Assembly (NCBI RefSeq): GCF_000373565.1
Contig: NZ_KB891812.1
Coordinates: forward strand, 62,001 to 126,000
Direction: 5' to 3'
Source of the DNA: Streptomyces sp. HmicA12
GTDB lineage: Bacteria; Actinomycetota; Actinomycetes; Streptomycetales; Streptomycetaceae
Length of the DNA stretch: 64,000 bases
The position numbers and the translations under genes were made by a program. Below are positions 16,539 through 24,783 of this stretch, piece after piece. Below the pieces are notes generated by a model, which worked only from the letters and a program-made list of their open reading frames with translations, made no database searches and was not told where the DNA came from. Numbering within the stretch: position 1 is the stretch's first letter; each line of letters begins with the position of its first letter.

Positions 16539-17204
16539 TCAGGACGGGGCAGAACCGCCATCAGCTGCCGTGCGCTGACGCCTGTAGTGGCGAGCCGCTC
16601 GGGCGCGGTTTCCGCATGACGGCTTGCACCACTCCTGCCGCCCGTGGCTCTTGACGAAGTAGCGCACGCAGCGGGGCGCGGTGCAGGATCGCAACTGCGT
16701 GCGCTGCGGGCCGCTGAGAAAGTCGATGGCCGCTCGGGCCAGGGCCGCGACAAGCCGAACGTACGGATCGCTTTCCGCTGACAGCAGTCGGGCGGCAGGG
16801 ATTCCTTCGTCGGGCCAGTCGATCTGCGGGGCGACCGGTTCCCGCGCGGCAGCCATGTTGAGGTGGGCGATTGCCCGGTCGGCAGTCATCAGGCGATGGG
16901 CGTCCGCCGGGCTGGGGGGAGCGGGACTGACCACTCGGGCGAACAGGGCCCGGATGGCCTGCCGGAGCTCGATGATCCCGAGCCTGAGGTCTTCATCTGC
17001 TGCGAGTTCTCCAGCCGGAATGTGGCCGGCCAGCAGGTCCCCCTGCTCTTGGATCCAGTGCGTTGTTCCCTGGACGGTGGCGAGGTCATCGGCGACGCCG
17101 CCATCTCCGTCATGGCGAATCGTGCTTGCCAGTTCCAATGCCAACCAGCGCCCCACGAGGCGTCCCCTTCCCTCTCGGTGTCCGGTCATCAGCCACTTGT
17201 TCAC
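16539..17204 (-). CDS. second CGNR zinc-finger / ABATE-domain regulator
   Basis: This encodes about 221 residues. The N-terminal ABATE region begins RLVGRWLALELASTI. The C-terminal zinc knuckle reads CTAPRCVRYFVKSHGRQEWCK then CGNRARAARHYRR, a full CGNR match, unlike the CQNR of the first copy. GTG 17204 is taken as start although GGAGGG lies very close to it; GTG 17216 and ATG 17189 are alternatives. It is divergent from a phosphodiesterase-LysE gene pair, with a CCTAACGG/CCGTTAGG operator in the gap. Confidence 0.85.
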   Translation of the reverse strand: MNKWLMTGHREGRGRLVGRWLALELASTIRHDGDGGVADDLATVQGTTHWIQEQGDLLAGHIPAGELAADEDLRLGIIELRQAIRALFARVVSPAPPSPADAHRLMTADRAIAHLNMAAAREPVAPQIDWPDEGIPAARLLSAESDPYVRLVAALARAAIDFLSGPQRTQLRSCTAPRCVRYFVKSHGRQEWCKPSCGNRARAARHYRRQRTAADGGSAPS

Positions 17205-17227
17205 ATCCCTCCGCACACCCTAAGGTC

Positions 17228-17257
17228 CCTAACGGTAAATGGAAAACTTCCGTTAGG
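17228..17257. promoter_or_regulatory. inverted-repeat operator upstream of the CGNR gene
   Basis: CCTAACGG (17228-17235) and CCGTTAGG (17250-17257) are perfect complements around the AT-rich spacer TAAATGGAAAACTT. The core TAACG...CGTTA equals that of the repeat upstream of the first CGNR gene (1826-1859), with a spacer 2 bp shorter. Confidence 0.55.
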
Positions 17258-17329
17258 TGAGGGAGCGGGTGGAGACACCTGCCCTCGTATGGGACGGCGG
17301 CTGAGCCCGCCACTGGAGGCGACTGCGGA

Positions 17330-18070
17330 ATGACGCTGCTTGCACAAATCAGCGACCTGCATCTGGACGGCAGCGAGAGGGCGACCCGACGTGCCACCCG
17401 CGTCATGGACTACTTGCGAGCCATGCCCCACCCGGTTGACGCGCTCCTCGTCACCGGGGACATCGCCGATCACGGTGAGGAGACCGAGTACGAGGAAGCA
17501 GCTCAGATCCTGACCGCGTCCTTCCCCGTGCTCACCTGCCCCGGAAACCACGACGTGCGACCGGCCTACCGCAAGGCCCTGCTCGGAGAGGCACCCGAGC
17601 GCGGCCCCATCAATCAGGCCCACCACATCGCCGGCACCACCATCCTGATGTGCGACTCCACCATCCCGGGCCGCGACGAGGGACGGCTCGACGCGCAAAC
17701 ACTCGCCTGGATCGACACCACCCTCACCGCGCTGCCGCAGGACGCCACGGCATTGATCGCCTTCCACCAGCCGCCGGTCGAACTCCATCACCCCCTGCCT
17801 GACTCCGGCATGCTCGAAGAGCCCGGACAACTGGCCGACTTGCTTGACGCACACCCGCAGGTCGCCGCCGTCCTTACGGGCCACGCCCACACCGCGGCCG
17901 CCTCTACCTTCGCCGCGCGGCCGCTGATCGTCGGACCGGCCATCACCTGGACCCTGCGCATGCCCTGGGAGGGCGACAAGGCCGCGGACCGCGAGCAGCC
18001 GCCCGGCCTCGCGTTCCACATCCTGTCCGACGACCGGCGCCTGACCACCCACTACCGCGTCGTGCTCTGA
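17330..18070 (+). CDS. calcineurin-like metallophosphoesterase (CpdA-like)
   Basis: This 246-residue protein shows all five metallophosphoesterase motifs in order: ISDLH (residues 7-11), GDIAD, GNHD, FHQPP and GHAH. The layout and size match class III 3',5'-cyclic-AMP phosphodiesterases (CpdA), although several related substrates are possible. The metals would be Fe/Mn bound by Asp, His and Asn of these motifs. ATG 17330 is the first start after the CGNR operator. The LysE gene starts 27 bp after its stop, so the two are probably co-transcribed. Confidence 0.88.
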   Translation: MTLLAQISDLHLDGSERATRRATRVMDYLRAMPHPVDALLVTGDIADHGEETEYEEAAQILTASFPVLTCPGNHDVRPAYRKALLGEAPERGPINQAHHIAGTTILMCDSTIPGRDEGRLDAQTLAWIDTTLTALPQDATALIAFHQPPVELHHPLPDSGMLEEPGQLADLLDAHPQVAAVLTGHAHTAAASTFAARPLIVGPAITWTLRMPWEGDKAADREQPPGLAFHILSDDRRLTTHYRVVL

Positions 18071-18097
18071 TCCCCGTTCGCACGATCCGGAGGCATC

Positions 18098-18721
18098 GTG
18101 GTCCATCCCTACGCCGTCGCCGGGTTCCTCGTGGCGGTCCTTCCCCTGATCGCCACCCCTGGAGCCAGCCTGGCTTTGCTGGTCCAACACGTCACCGACA
18201 GCGGACGCCGTCAGGCTCTTCCCGTCATCCTCGGCACAGTCACCGGCCTGTACATCCACGCCACTCTCGCCATAGCCGGCCTGTCAGCCCTGGTCATGCA
18301 CTCCAGCCTGGCCTTCACCGCCGTCAAGCTCATCGGTGCCGTCTACCTCATCGGCCTGGGCATATGGACATGGCATTCCGCCGCACGGAACGCGGCACCC
18401 GTCCCCGACCGCCAACGCCGGCCGAAGGAGGCGCGTTCTGTCTACGCCCAAGCGTTGCTCGCCAACGTCCTCAACCCGAAGGCGGCAGCTATCTACCTGA
18501 CCCTGGTCCCCCAGTTCATCGCACCCCGCCAGCCCTTCGGCGGCCAGATCCTCACATTGGCCACCGCCCACGCGATGCTGATCGCACTCTGGCTCGCCGC
18601 CTGGACGTTCCTCATCCTGCGTGCCTCACACGCCCTGCGCACGCCCCGCTTCAAGCAAACTGCCGCCAAGGCCACGTCAGCGGTCCTCATCGCCTTCGGT
18701 ATTCGGAGCGCCGTGGCGTAA
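18098..18721 (+). CDS. LysE/RhtB family exporter (second copy)
   Basis: This 207-residue protein has about six hydrophobic segments. Family marks are PLIATPGASLALLVQH near residue 17, KLIGAVYLIGLGIWTW, and ANVLNPKAAAIYLTLVPQFI in the middle. GTG 18098 has CCGGAGG 5 bp before it. It follows the phosphodiesterase gene closely and lies beside a CGNR regulator, as does the first LysE gene at 1891. It is not a recent duplicate of that gene: the wording differs throughout. The exported solute is unknown. Confidence 0.88.
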   Translation: MVHPYAVAGFLVAVLPLIATPGASLALLVQHVTDSGRRQALPVILGTVTGLYIHATLAIAGLSALVMHSSLAFTAVKLIGAVYLIGLGIWTWHSAARNAAPVPDRQRRPKEARSVYAQALLANVLNPKAAAIYLTLVPQFIAPRQPFGGQILTLATAHAMLIALWLAAWTFLILRASHALRTPRFKQTAAKATSAVLIAFGIRSAVA

Positions 18722-19133
18722 GCCGAGGGCCACCTCCTGAGTGTCGGCGAACGACCGTCTGTCGACACTCACGCGCGTGATCACGAACCCGCAGGTGAAC
18801 ACCGACCTGCCCGGCATCCCGGGCGGTCAGGGTGGATGAGGCTCGCTCAGCGCTCGGGTCAGCCCGCGGTTCGCGCCTCACGCCACGTCGAGCTCGTCGG
18901 TGCGCTCGTCCAATTCACTGCGGACATCGGCGAGTTGCTGTTCGAGTCTGCAGGCGGAACCGTAGGGCGGGCCGGGGCCCCGCTCCCTAACCATGCGAGC
19001 GACGAGTCTCCGTGTGGCGCAGCCTATTTCGAGGCGTACGACGGCTGTTCCAGCACTGGGTGACGGAGCTCTGCGCGGAACCGTGACCACGGCTCAAGGG
19101 CGATCACTTGACGGCCATGGCAGGACGATCCGA
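18722..19133. other. 412-bp gap with only weak reading frames
   Basis: A minus-strand frame (18878-19090) contains LEQQLADVRSELDERTDELD, which would form a short coiled coil, and could be the tail of a lost regulator. A plus-strand GTG at 18741 opens a 32-codon frame (LSTLTRVITNPQVNTDLPG). Neither has enough support to be called a gene. Confidence 0.3.
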
Positions 19134-19566
19134 TCAGGCGGTGGAGTGCCCTGCTTCGGCAGCGACAAGGGCAAGGAGACTTTCGGCGGTCTCGGTGATG
19201 GTGTCCTCGACAGGACGCGGCTTCCAGACGAGCAGGCGCTGGACCTTCTCCGAGGTGGCGTCGAGGTTCTTGCCGAGGAGCGCGCGCAGCGGGCGCAGTT
19301 CCGGTTTGGCCAGGGAGAGACCGCGGGCGGCCCAGACCGGCATTTCCCGCGTGGGCACGCTCTGTGCGCGCCCCGAGGCGTTGGTGGAGAATCTCGGCGA
19401 CCTCACGGATCCACAGGCTCCGCCCTGACATCGCGGTGAATCGCTGCCCTGCCGCCGCCGGATCGGTCATGGCCCGCAGATGCAGGTCGGCCACGTCGCG
19501 TACGTCCACGTAGCCCGAGGCGAACTTCAAGGATGCGGATCCCAGGCGGCCTACGGGTTCGGTCAT
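19134..19566 (-). pseudogene. frameshifted, 5'-truncated NAD-dependent epimerase/reductase
   Basis: Two minus-strand frames make one protein. The first (from 19566) reads VDVRDVADLHLRAMTDP and SLWIREVAEILHQRLGARTE. After about 19360 the sense continues in the next frame as VPTREMPVWAARGLSLAKP and then LLVWKPRPVEDTITETAESL, ending at 19134. A single extra base near 19359-19363 explains the break. The N-terminal Rossmann half is also missing. The family is the same as that of the remnant at 12190-12546. Confidence 0.75.
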
Positions 19567-19615
19567 GTCAGCTCCTCATTGGCGGCAGGGGGCGCGGAGC
19601 CGCCTGGCGGCGCCG

Positions 19616-20665
19616 TCAGACGTTGGCGTAGCCGGGGATGGAGGCCTTGATGCGCTCGAGTTCGCGTTCGTCGGAGACGCCCTGGAAGTCGTGGCGGGGC
19701 GTGTACGGGAGCTCCAGGCGACGGGCCTCGTCGTCGGTGAGGTCGAGGTCGAGGGAGGCGACGGCGTCGTCGATCTGCTGGATGGTGCGGGCGCCGACCA
19801 GGGGGGCTGCGACGACGGGGTTGCGGCGCAGCCAGGCGAGGGCGATCTGGGCGCGGCTGACGCCCCGGGCGTCGGCGACGGCACCGAGCTCGTCGATGAT
19901 CAGACGGTCGCTGTCGGCGTTCGCCTTGTACAGCATGTCGGCGAAGCCGCCGTCGGTGGCCGCGCGGGCACCGGCGTTCGCCTCGTCGAAGGGGCGGGCG
20001 AGGCGGCCGCGGGCCAGCGGGCTCCACACCATGGTGGCCACACCCTCGTCGGCGCACAGCGGCAGCATCTCGCGCTCCTCCTCGCGGGCGAGGAGGTTGT
20101 AGTGGTCCTGCATGGTCACGAAGCGGGCCCAGCCATGGCGCTCCTGGAGGTGGAGGGCCTTGGCGAACTGCCAGGCGTGCATCGAGGACGCGCCGAGGTA
20201 GCGGGCCTTGCCGGCCTTCACCACGTCGTTGAGGGCCTCGAGGGTCTCCTCCAGCGGCGTCTCGTTGTCGAACCGGTGGATCATGTAGACGTCGACGTAG
20301 TCGGTGCCCAGGCGGCGCAGGCTGGCATCGATCTCGGACGTGATCGCCTTGCGGGACAGGCCTCCCCCGTTCGGACGACCCGGACGCATGGCGTGGCGGA
20401 CCTTGGTCGTGATGACGACATCGTCGCGGTCCGCGTAGTCCTTCAGCGCCCGGCCCAGGATCTCCTCCGACGAGCCGTAGGAGTACATGTTCGCCGTGTC
20501 GAAGAAGTTGATGCCCGCGTCCAGCGCGTGCTTGATCAAAGGCCGGCTGGACTCCTCGTCCAGGGACCAGACAGGGTGACCACGCTCCGGATCGCCGTAG
20601 GTCATGGCACCGATGGCCACGGGTGACACGTCGAGGCCGGTCCGGCCGAGCTTGATGTAACGCAT
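19616..20665 (-). CDS. aldo/keto reductase
   Basis: This 349-residue (beta/alpha)8 protein has the full catalytic tetrad context: Asp in FFDTANMYSYG (Asp then Tyr), Lys in ITTKVRH, and His in DVYMIHRFDNETP. The ending RTIQQIDDAVASLDLDLTDDE is typical of NADPH-dependent aldo/keto reductases of the YajO/Tas-like group. ATG 20665 follows GTAGGAG. The gene is headed by two perfect CGGAGAACTCTCCG palindromes, and the TetR gene facing it is broken, so it may now be expressed without repression. The substrate is unknown. Confidence 0.92.
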   Translation of the reverse strand: MRYIKLGRTGLDVSPVAIGAMTYGDPERGHPVWSLDEESSRPLIKHALDAGINFFDTANMYSYGSSEEILGRALKDYADRDDVVITTKVRHAMRPGRPNGGGLSRKAITSEIDASLRRLGTDYVDVYMIHRFDNETPLEETLEALNDVVKAGKARYLGASSMHAWQFAKALHLQERHGWARFVTMQDHYNLLAREEEREMLPLCADEGVATMVWSPLARGRLARPFDEANAGARAATDGGFADMLYKANADSDRLIIDELGAVADARGVSRAQIALAWLRRNPVVAAPLVGARTIQQIDDAVASLDLDLTDDEARRLELPYTPRHDFQGVSDERELERIKASIPGYANV

Positions 20666-20697
20666 CAGAAGGCTCCTACGATGGAGATCGAGACAAG

Positions 20698-20744
20698 CGG
20701 AGAACTCTCCGCCTGACTCTTCGACGGTAACGGAGAACTCTCCG
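20698..20744. promoter_or_regulatory. two identical palindromic TetR operators
   Basis: CGGAGAACTCTCCG occurs at 20698-20711 and again at 20731-20744. Each is a perfect 14-bp palindrome, and the two are 33 bp apart, about three helical turns. They lie between the aldo/keto reductase gene and the broken TetR gene. Confidence 0.65.
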
Positions 20745-20825
20745 TATCACAAACGGGGCAGCTCTCCCCTGACCTCACCACCGCGTCACTGCAGCATCAC
20801 CGCCGCATCACCAGCAGGAGGACCC

Positions 20826-21432
20826 TTACCCGAGGCCGCACGGCAGCACGCCGACGCACTCAAGAACCGGGAGGTGATCCTCCAAGTCGCCAGCGACGCG
20901 CTCACCGAGTCCCCCGACGCCTCGCTCAACTCGATCGCCAAGCGGGCGGGCGTCGGTCCCGGCACGCTCTACCGGCACTTCCCCACCCGCGAAGCACTGC
21001 TCCTCGAAGTCCACCAGCACGGCATCGACCGACTCACCGACGCCGTGACCGAAGGCCTTGCCACCCAGCCTCCGCTGGAGGCGCTGCGCAGCTGGTTCAC
21101 CACCCTGAGCGGCTACGTGCGCTTCAAGCACGGCCTCGACGAGGCACTGAACTCCGCACCCTGAGCGGCGACGTGCGCTTCAAGCACGGCCTCGGCGGAG
21201 CACTGAACTCCGCCGCCGCCAAGGACATCATCAGCGCCTCCTGGCCACCCGTCACCGCGGCCGTCCAACGCCTCATCGACGCTTGTGTGGAGGCCGGCGA
21301 GATGCGCCCCGACATCGACCCCGTCGACGTCATCATGCTGCTCAGCTGCCTGTGCGTACGCAGGACAGCCCGGAGGGCTCCGCCCAGGCCGCCCGTCTCA
21401 TGGATCTCGCGATCGACGGCTTCCGCCCATAG
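20826..21432 (+). pseudogene. TetR-family regulator broken by several lesions
   Basis: The protein sense runs PEAARQHADALKNREVILQVASD, then an HTH (SIAKRAGVGPGTLYRHFPTREALL), then the C-terminal domain. Three lesions are seen. The codon that should start the gene, correctly placed after AGGAGG, is TTA (20826). A 56-bp tandem duplication (21103-21214) shifts the frame and brings in a stop at 21164. A further shift near 21355 separates DVIMLLSCL from DSPEGSAQAARLMDLAIDGF. A GTG at 20874 could still start a shortened product carrying most of the HTH. Confidence 0.8.
21103..21214 (+). repeat. 56-bp imperfect tandem duplication inside the TetR gene
   Basis: Copy 1 is 21103-21158 and copy 2 is 21159-21214. 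Both start CCCTGAGCGG; 51 of 56 positions agree. The unit length is not a multiple of three, so the duplication disrupts the reading frame. The five differences suggest it is not very recent. Confidence 0.9.
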
Positions 21433-21590
21433 GCGAGGGGCGGCGCGGCGGGTTCGGCTCCGCGCGCCAAGCGGTGCGCGAGGGGGCCACCGTCCACTCC
21501 CCGAACGGCCACCGTCGAGTTCATCAGCGAGCTCTGGCGCTCACCCGTTACGGAGCCCAGGAGCACGTGCCCGGGACAGCAAGCATGTAC

Positions 21591-22931
21591 CTACGAACCT
21601 TGATCCTTGCTGGGGACGACCGGGAAGGATGCCTTGTCGCGGCCCGTGCGGTCGGTGATCCACCACCTGTCCCCGCCCAGAAGGGCCAGTTCCGCGCGGC
21701 CGTCGCCGTCCCAGTCCTGGACGGCGAAGAGGGTGCCGTCGGTGGGGCCGTCGTCACCCGGCACGGACCGCTTGATGGAGTGCCAGGGTTTCGATCCGAG
21801 CCCGTGCTCGGAGCCGCCCCGCAGCACCTCGATCCGTGCGTCCCCCTCCTCCTTCTTCTTGGTGAGCTGTACGGCCAGGTCGTCGCAGCCGTCGCCGTTG
21901 AAGTCCCCGACGGCGAGCCCGGCGCCGAAGCCCTCCTTGAAGTCGCCGCCTTCGATGGTGACCCACTTCTTCGCCTCCGCCCCGTAGCGGACGCTGACCT
22001 GGCCGCGCCGGTGAGGTGTGTCCACCTCGTCGTAGCTGTCGACGAAACTGCGACCGATGGCGATGTCCTGGCGCCCGTCGCCGTCGAAGTCGCCGAAGAC
22101 GATGTTCTCGCCCTCCGGCAGCCGCTCGGGCTCCCTGCTCAGGCCGGCGGCGGTACGAGCGCCGCCGGTGTACAGCAGGGGCGGGTCCCACGGAGAGCCG
22201 TAGAGCGCGAGATCGGTGGCGCGGTCGTCGTTCGCGTCCCCTGCGACCAGTACGGGTGACGCGCCCTCGTCGACCGGGCTGGGGATCTTCACGGTCCCGA
22301 CCGGAGCCCCGGAGCGCTTGAACGGCCCCTTGAGGACGACCAGTTCCCGAGTCTCGTTCCAGTCCCTGAACACAGCGAGGTCGGTATGGCCGTCCCCGTC
22401 GAAGTCGCCGGCGACCGGCGCGGTGTGGTATCCGCTTCCCCGCAGTGGCACGCGCCCGTGCGCTCCGCCGACCCGCGGACCGTTGGGGCCTCCCCACAGG
22501 ACCTGGGCGGCGCCGCTCACGACGAGGTCGGCGTGGCCGTCCTCATCCAGGTCGGCGACCGTGGGCTGCAACGGGTCGTCGCCCGTCTGGACATCGTCCG
22601 GCACACCGAGGTCGTCGTGGGCGAAGACGGTCGTGCGGTCGGGGTCAGGACCGTGCTCGGAGCCGGGCACGACGAACAGGTCGAAGTTCTCCGTCTCGGA
22701 GATCTCGTGCACCAGATCGACGAAGCCGTCCCCGTCGAGGTCGGGGGTCGCGGGCGTGGCCTCGCGCGCCGAATCGACCGCCCGGCAGGGACTGTTGGGC
22801 ACCGCACGCACGCCGCCGGACGGCCGAAGGACGAGAAACGCCACCACCGCCACCACCACGAGGGAGGCCGCCACGGCGTGCCACACGCGCACGTGGCGGA
22901 AGAACGGACCGCCTGCTGTCGGAAAGTACAT
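21591..22931 (-). CDS. membrane-anchored FG-GAP / VCBS repeat protein
   Basis: This encodes 446 residues. One N-terminal membrane segment (VAASLVVVAVVAFLVL) is followed by an extracellular beta-propeller built of FG-GAP repeats. Calcium-binding DxDxDG loops recur: DLDGDGFVDL, DLDEDGHADL, DFDGDGHTDL, DFDGDGRQDI, DFNGDGCDDL and DWDGDGRAEL. The domain is related to integrin alpha chains and probably mediates adhesion or ligand binding at the cell surface. No good ribosome binding site precedes ATG 22931, so the exact start is uncertain. It is monocistronic. Confidence 0.85.
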   Translation of the reverse strand: MYFPTAGGPFFRHVRVWHAVAASLVVVAVVAFLVLRPSGGVRAVPNSPCRAVDSAREATPATPDLDGDGFVDLVHEISETENFDLFVVPGSEHGPDPDRTTVFAHDDLGVPDDVQTGDDPLQPTVADLDEDGHADLVVSGAAQVLWGGPNGPRVGGAHGRVPLRGSGYHTAPVAGDFDGDGHTDLAVFRDWNETRELVVLKGPFKRSGAPVGTVKIPSPVDEGASPVLVAGDANDDRATDLALYGSPWDPPLLYTGGARTAAGLSREPERLPEGENIVFGDFDGDGRQDIAIGRSFVDSYDEVDTPHRRGQVSVRYGAEAKKWVTIEGGDFKEGFGAGLAVGDFNGDGCDDLAVQLTKKKEEGDARIEVLRGGSEHGLGSKPWHSIKRSVPGDDGPTDGTLFAVQDWDGDGRAELALLGGDRWWITDRTGRDKASFPVVPSKDQGS

Positions 22932-23447
22932 CAGCCCACTTCACGGGCGTGGGCGCGGCCCGCACAAGGAAGCGGATCATTTCGTTACGGGGGTGATGCA
23001 CGACGGTCCTGCCCCCTCCGGTCCACGGGTACGTACGGCGGTGAGCCAGGGCTGCTCCCGGCCCGAGGTCGGCGTCGTCCGGGCAGCCCCGCGGGCTTCG
23101 ATCTGCGACAGCAGGATCGGAGCGGATCGCGGCGCTCGTCGCCGACGCCGGGGCCGACACGGTCGTCAACGCCGCGGGCCGGGCCCGGAAGGCCGACGAT
23201 ACGGATCTTCATCTGGGCGGCCCAACGCTTGAGACAGTGCCCTGAATGGCGCGTTGGGGTAAGCCGCCTCGTCATGGACGAAGTGGCGTACGGATGAAGT
23301 ACTGCCCGCCGGGATCCGGTCGAACCCGAACGGAGGCCGCGTACTGATCCCGGCCCTCCGCCTCACCCGCCGCTCCCCTGACCCAGCTACGCACCGACCG
23401 GCGCGCGGCTGGATGTCACGCAACCGCGCGCCTCGACGACCGAACGC
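22932..23447. other. 516-bp gap with an epimerase remnant
   Basis: On the plus strand, about 23116-23245, a frame reads RIAALVADAGADTVVNAAGRA and then ADDTDLHLG before a stop. This resembles the segment of NAD-dependent epimerases that follows the cofactor loop. It lacks both ends and a start codon. The rest shows no supported feature. Confidence 0.4.
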
Positions 23448-24572
23448 TCAGCTGAGGGTCTTCAGCGCGTCGGCGTCGTACGGCTTGAGTTCGTCGAAAC
23501 GGTCGGCGAGCACCTTGGCCGCCCACTCGGGGTCCTGGAGCAGCGCGCGGCCGACCGCGACCATGTCGAACTCCTCGGCCTCCATGCGGTCGAGGAGGTT
23601 GTCGATGCCCTTGACCGGCGAGCCCTGGCCCTGGAAGGCCTTCACGAAGTCGCCGTCGAGCCCGACCGAGCCGACGCTGATGACCTGCTTGCCCGTGATC
23701 TTCTTCGTCCAGCCGGCCAGGTTCAGGCCCGAGTCGTCGAACTCGGGCAGCCAGTAGCGGCGGGTGGAGGCGTGGAACACGTCGACGCCGGCCGCGGCGA
23801 GCGGCGACAGGATGGCCTCCAGCTCCTGCGGGGTCTCGGCGAGGCGGGCCTTGTAGTCCTGCTGCTTCCACTGCGAGTAGCGGAACAGGATCGGGAAGTC
23901 CGGGGAGACCTTCGCGCGGACCGCCGCGACGATCTCCTCGGCGAACTTCGTCCGCGCCACCGGATCGCCGCCGTAGCCGTCGGTGCGCCGGTTCGTGCCC
24001 TCCCACAGGAACTGGTCCAGGAGGTAGCCGTGGGCGCCGTGCAGCTCCACGCCGTCGAAGCCGATGCGCTCGGCGTCCGCGGCGGCCTGCGCGAAGGCGG
24101 CCACGACGTCGTCCAGGTCCTGCTGCGTCATGGCCTTGCCCGTGGGCTCGGCACCTGCGGTGACCAGACCGGAGGGGCCGACGGCGGGAGCTTCGGGGTA
24201 CGGAGCCTCGCCCTGCTGACGCACCATGCCGATGTGCCACAGCTGCGGAACGATGGTGCCGCCCGCCGCGTGCACGTCCTGGGCGACCTTCGCCCATCCG
24301 GCCAGCTGCTCCTCGCCGTGGAACCGGGGGACGCGGTCACTCTGTCCGGCCGAGTCGTGACCGACGTACGTTCCCTCGGTGACGATGAGGCCGACCCCGG
24401 CGGCCGCCCGCCGGGCGTAGTAGGAGCGCACGTCCTCGCCGGGAACGCCACCGGGCGAGAACATGCGCGTCATCGGGGCCATCACGATCCGGTTCGGAAC
24501 GGTGAGCCCGCCCAGCGCGATCGGGCGGGACAGGAGGCGAGCCGCGCGGGAGGCGGGCGTCGTGGTGGTCAC
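23448..24572 (-). CDS. NADH:flavin oxidoreductase (old yellow enzyme family)
   Basis: This 374-residue FMN-dependent (beta/alpha)8 enzyme carries VPNRIVMAPMTRMFSPGGV near the N-terminus, where Thr/Met contact the flavin. QLWHIGMV and GFDGVELHGAHGYLLDQFLWEGTNRRTDGYGG, here seen in parts, hold the His-x-x-His substrate site and FMN loop. VAVGRALLQDPEW closes the phosphate-binding end. Such ene-reductases reduce activated C=C bonds with NAD(P)H. ATG 24572 is preceded by GGAGGAG-like sequence (CTCGGAGGA). Two TAACCGGT sites upstream suggest control by an HxlR- or TetR-type factor not found in the window. Confidence 0.92.
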   Translation of the reverse strand: MTTTTPASRAARLLSRPIALGGLTVPNRIVMAPMTRMFSPGGVPGEDVRSYYARRAAAGVGLIVTEGTYVGHDSAGQSDRVPRFHGEEQLAGWAKVAQDVHAAGGTIVPQLWHIGMVRQQGEAPYPEAPAVGPSGLVTAGAEPTGKAMTQQDLDDVVAAFAQAAADAERIGFDGVELHGAHGYLLDQFLWEGTNRRTDGYGGDPVARTKFAEEIVAAVRAKVSPDFPILFRYSQWKQQDYKARLAETPQELEAILSPLAAAGVDVFHASTRRYWLPEFDDSGLNLAGWTKKITGKQVISVGSVGLDGDFVKAFQGQGSPVKGIDNLLDRMEAEEFDMVAVGRALLQDPEWAAKVLADRFDELKPYDADALKTLS

Positions 24573-24597
24573 ACGGACTCCTCGGAGGATGCAGGGT

Positions 24598-24648
24598 TAA
24601 CCGGTTGGTATGTGAGCGTGCATTGTTACAGCCCATGAAGTAACCGGT
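24598..24648. promoter_or_regulatory. paired TAACCGGT sites before the ene-reductase
   Basis: TAACCGGT occurs at 24598-24605 and at 24641-24648, 43 bp apart in the same direction. The first lies in a palindrome, AACCGGTT. They sit 25-75 bp upstream of the reductase start and could bind a redox- or electrophile-sensing repressor. Confidence 0.4.
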
Positions 24649-24783
24649 CGTACGGGGGCCTGCATTCCCGCCCACAGGGGCCGCCTCCTGCAAGATCCCG
24701 GGCCGGCTGCGCTGCGCCTCGCCCGTAAGGCGCCTGGGAAATGCGATGGCCGCTCGCTCAGGCGCGCTGGCACGCTTGCGGAT

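Noticed and set aside
18741..18839. A 32-codon plus-strand frame starting at GTG 18741
   Set aside because: It is too short to support, with no ribosome binding site and no known small protein like it.
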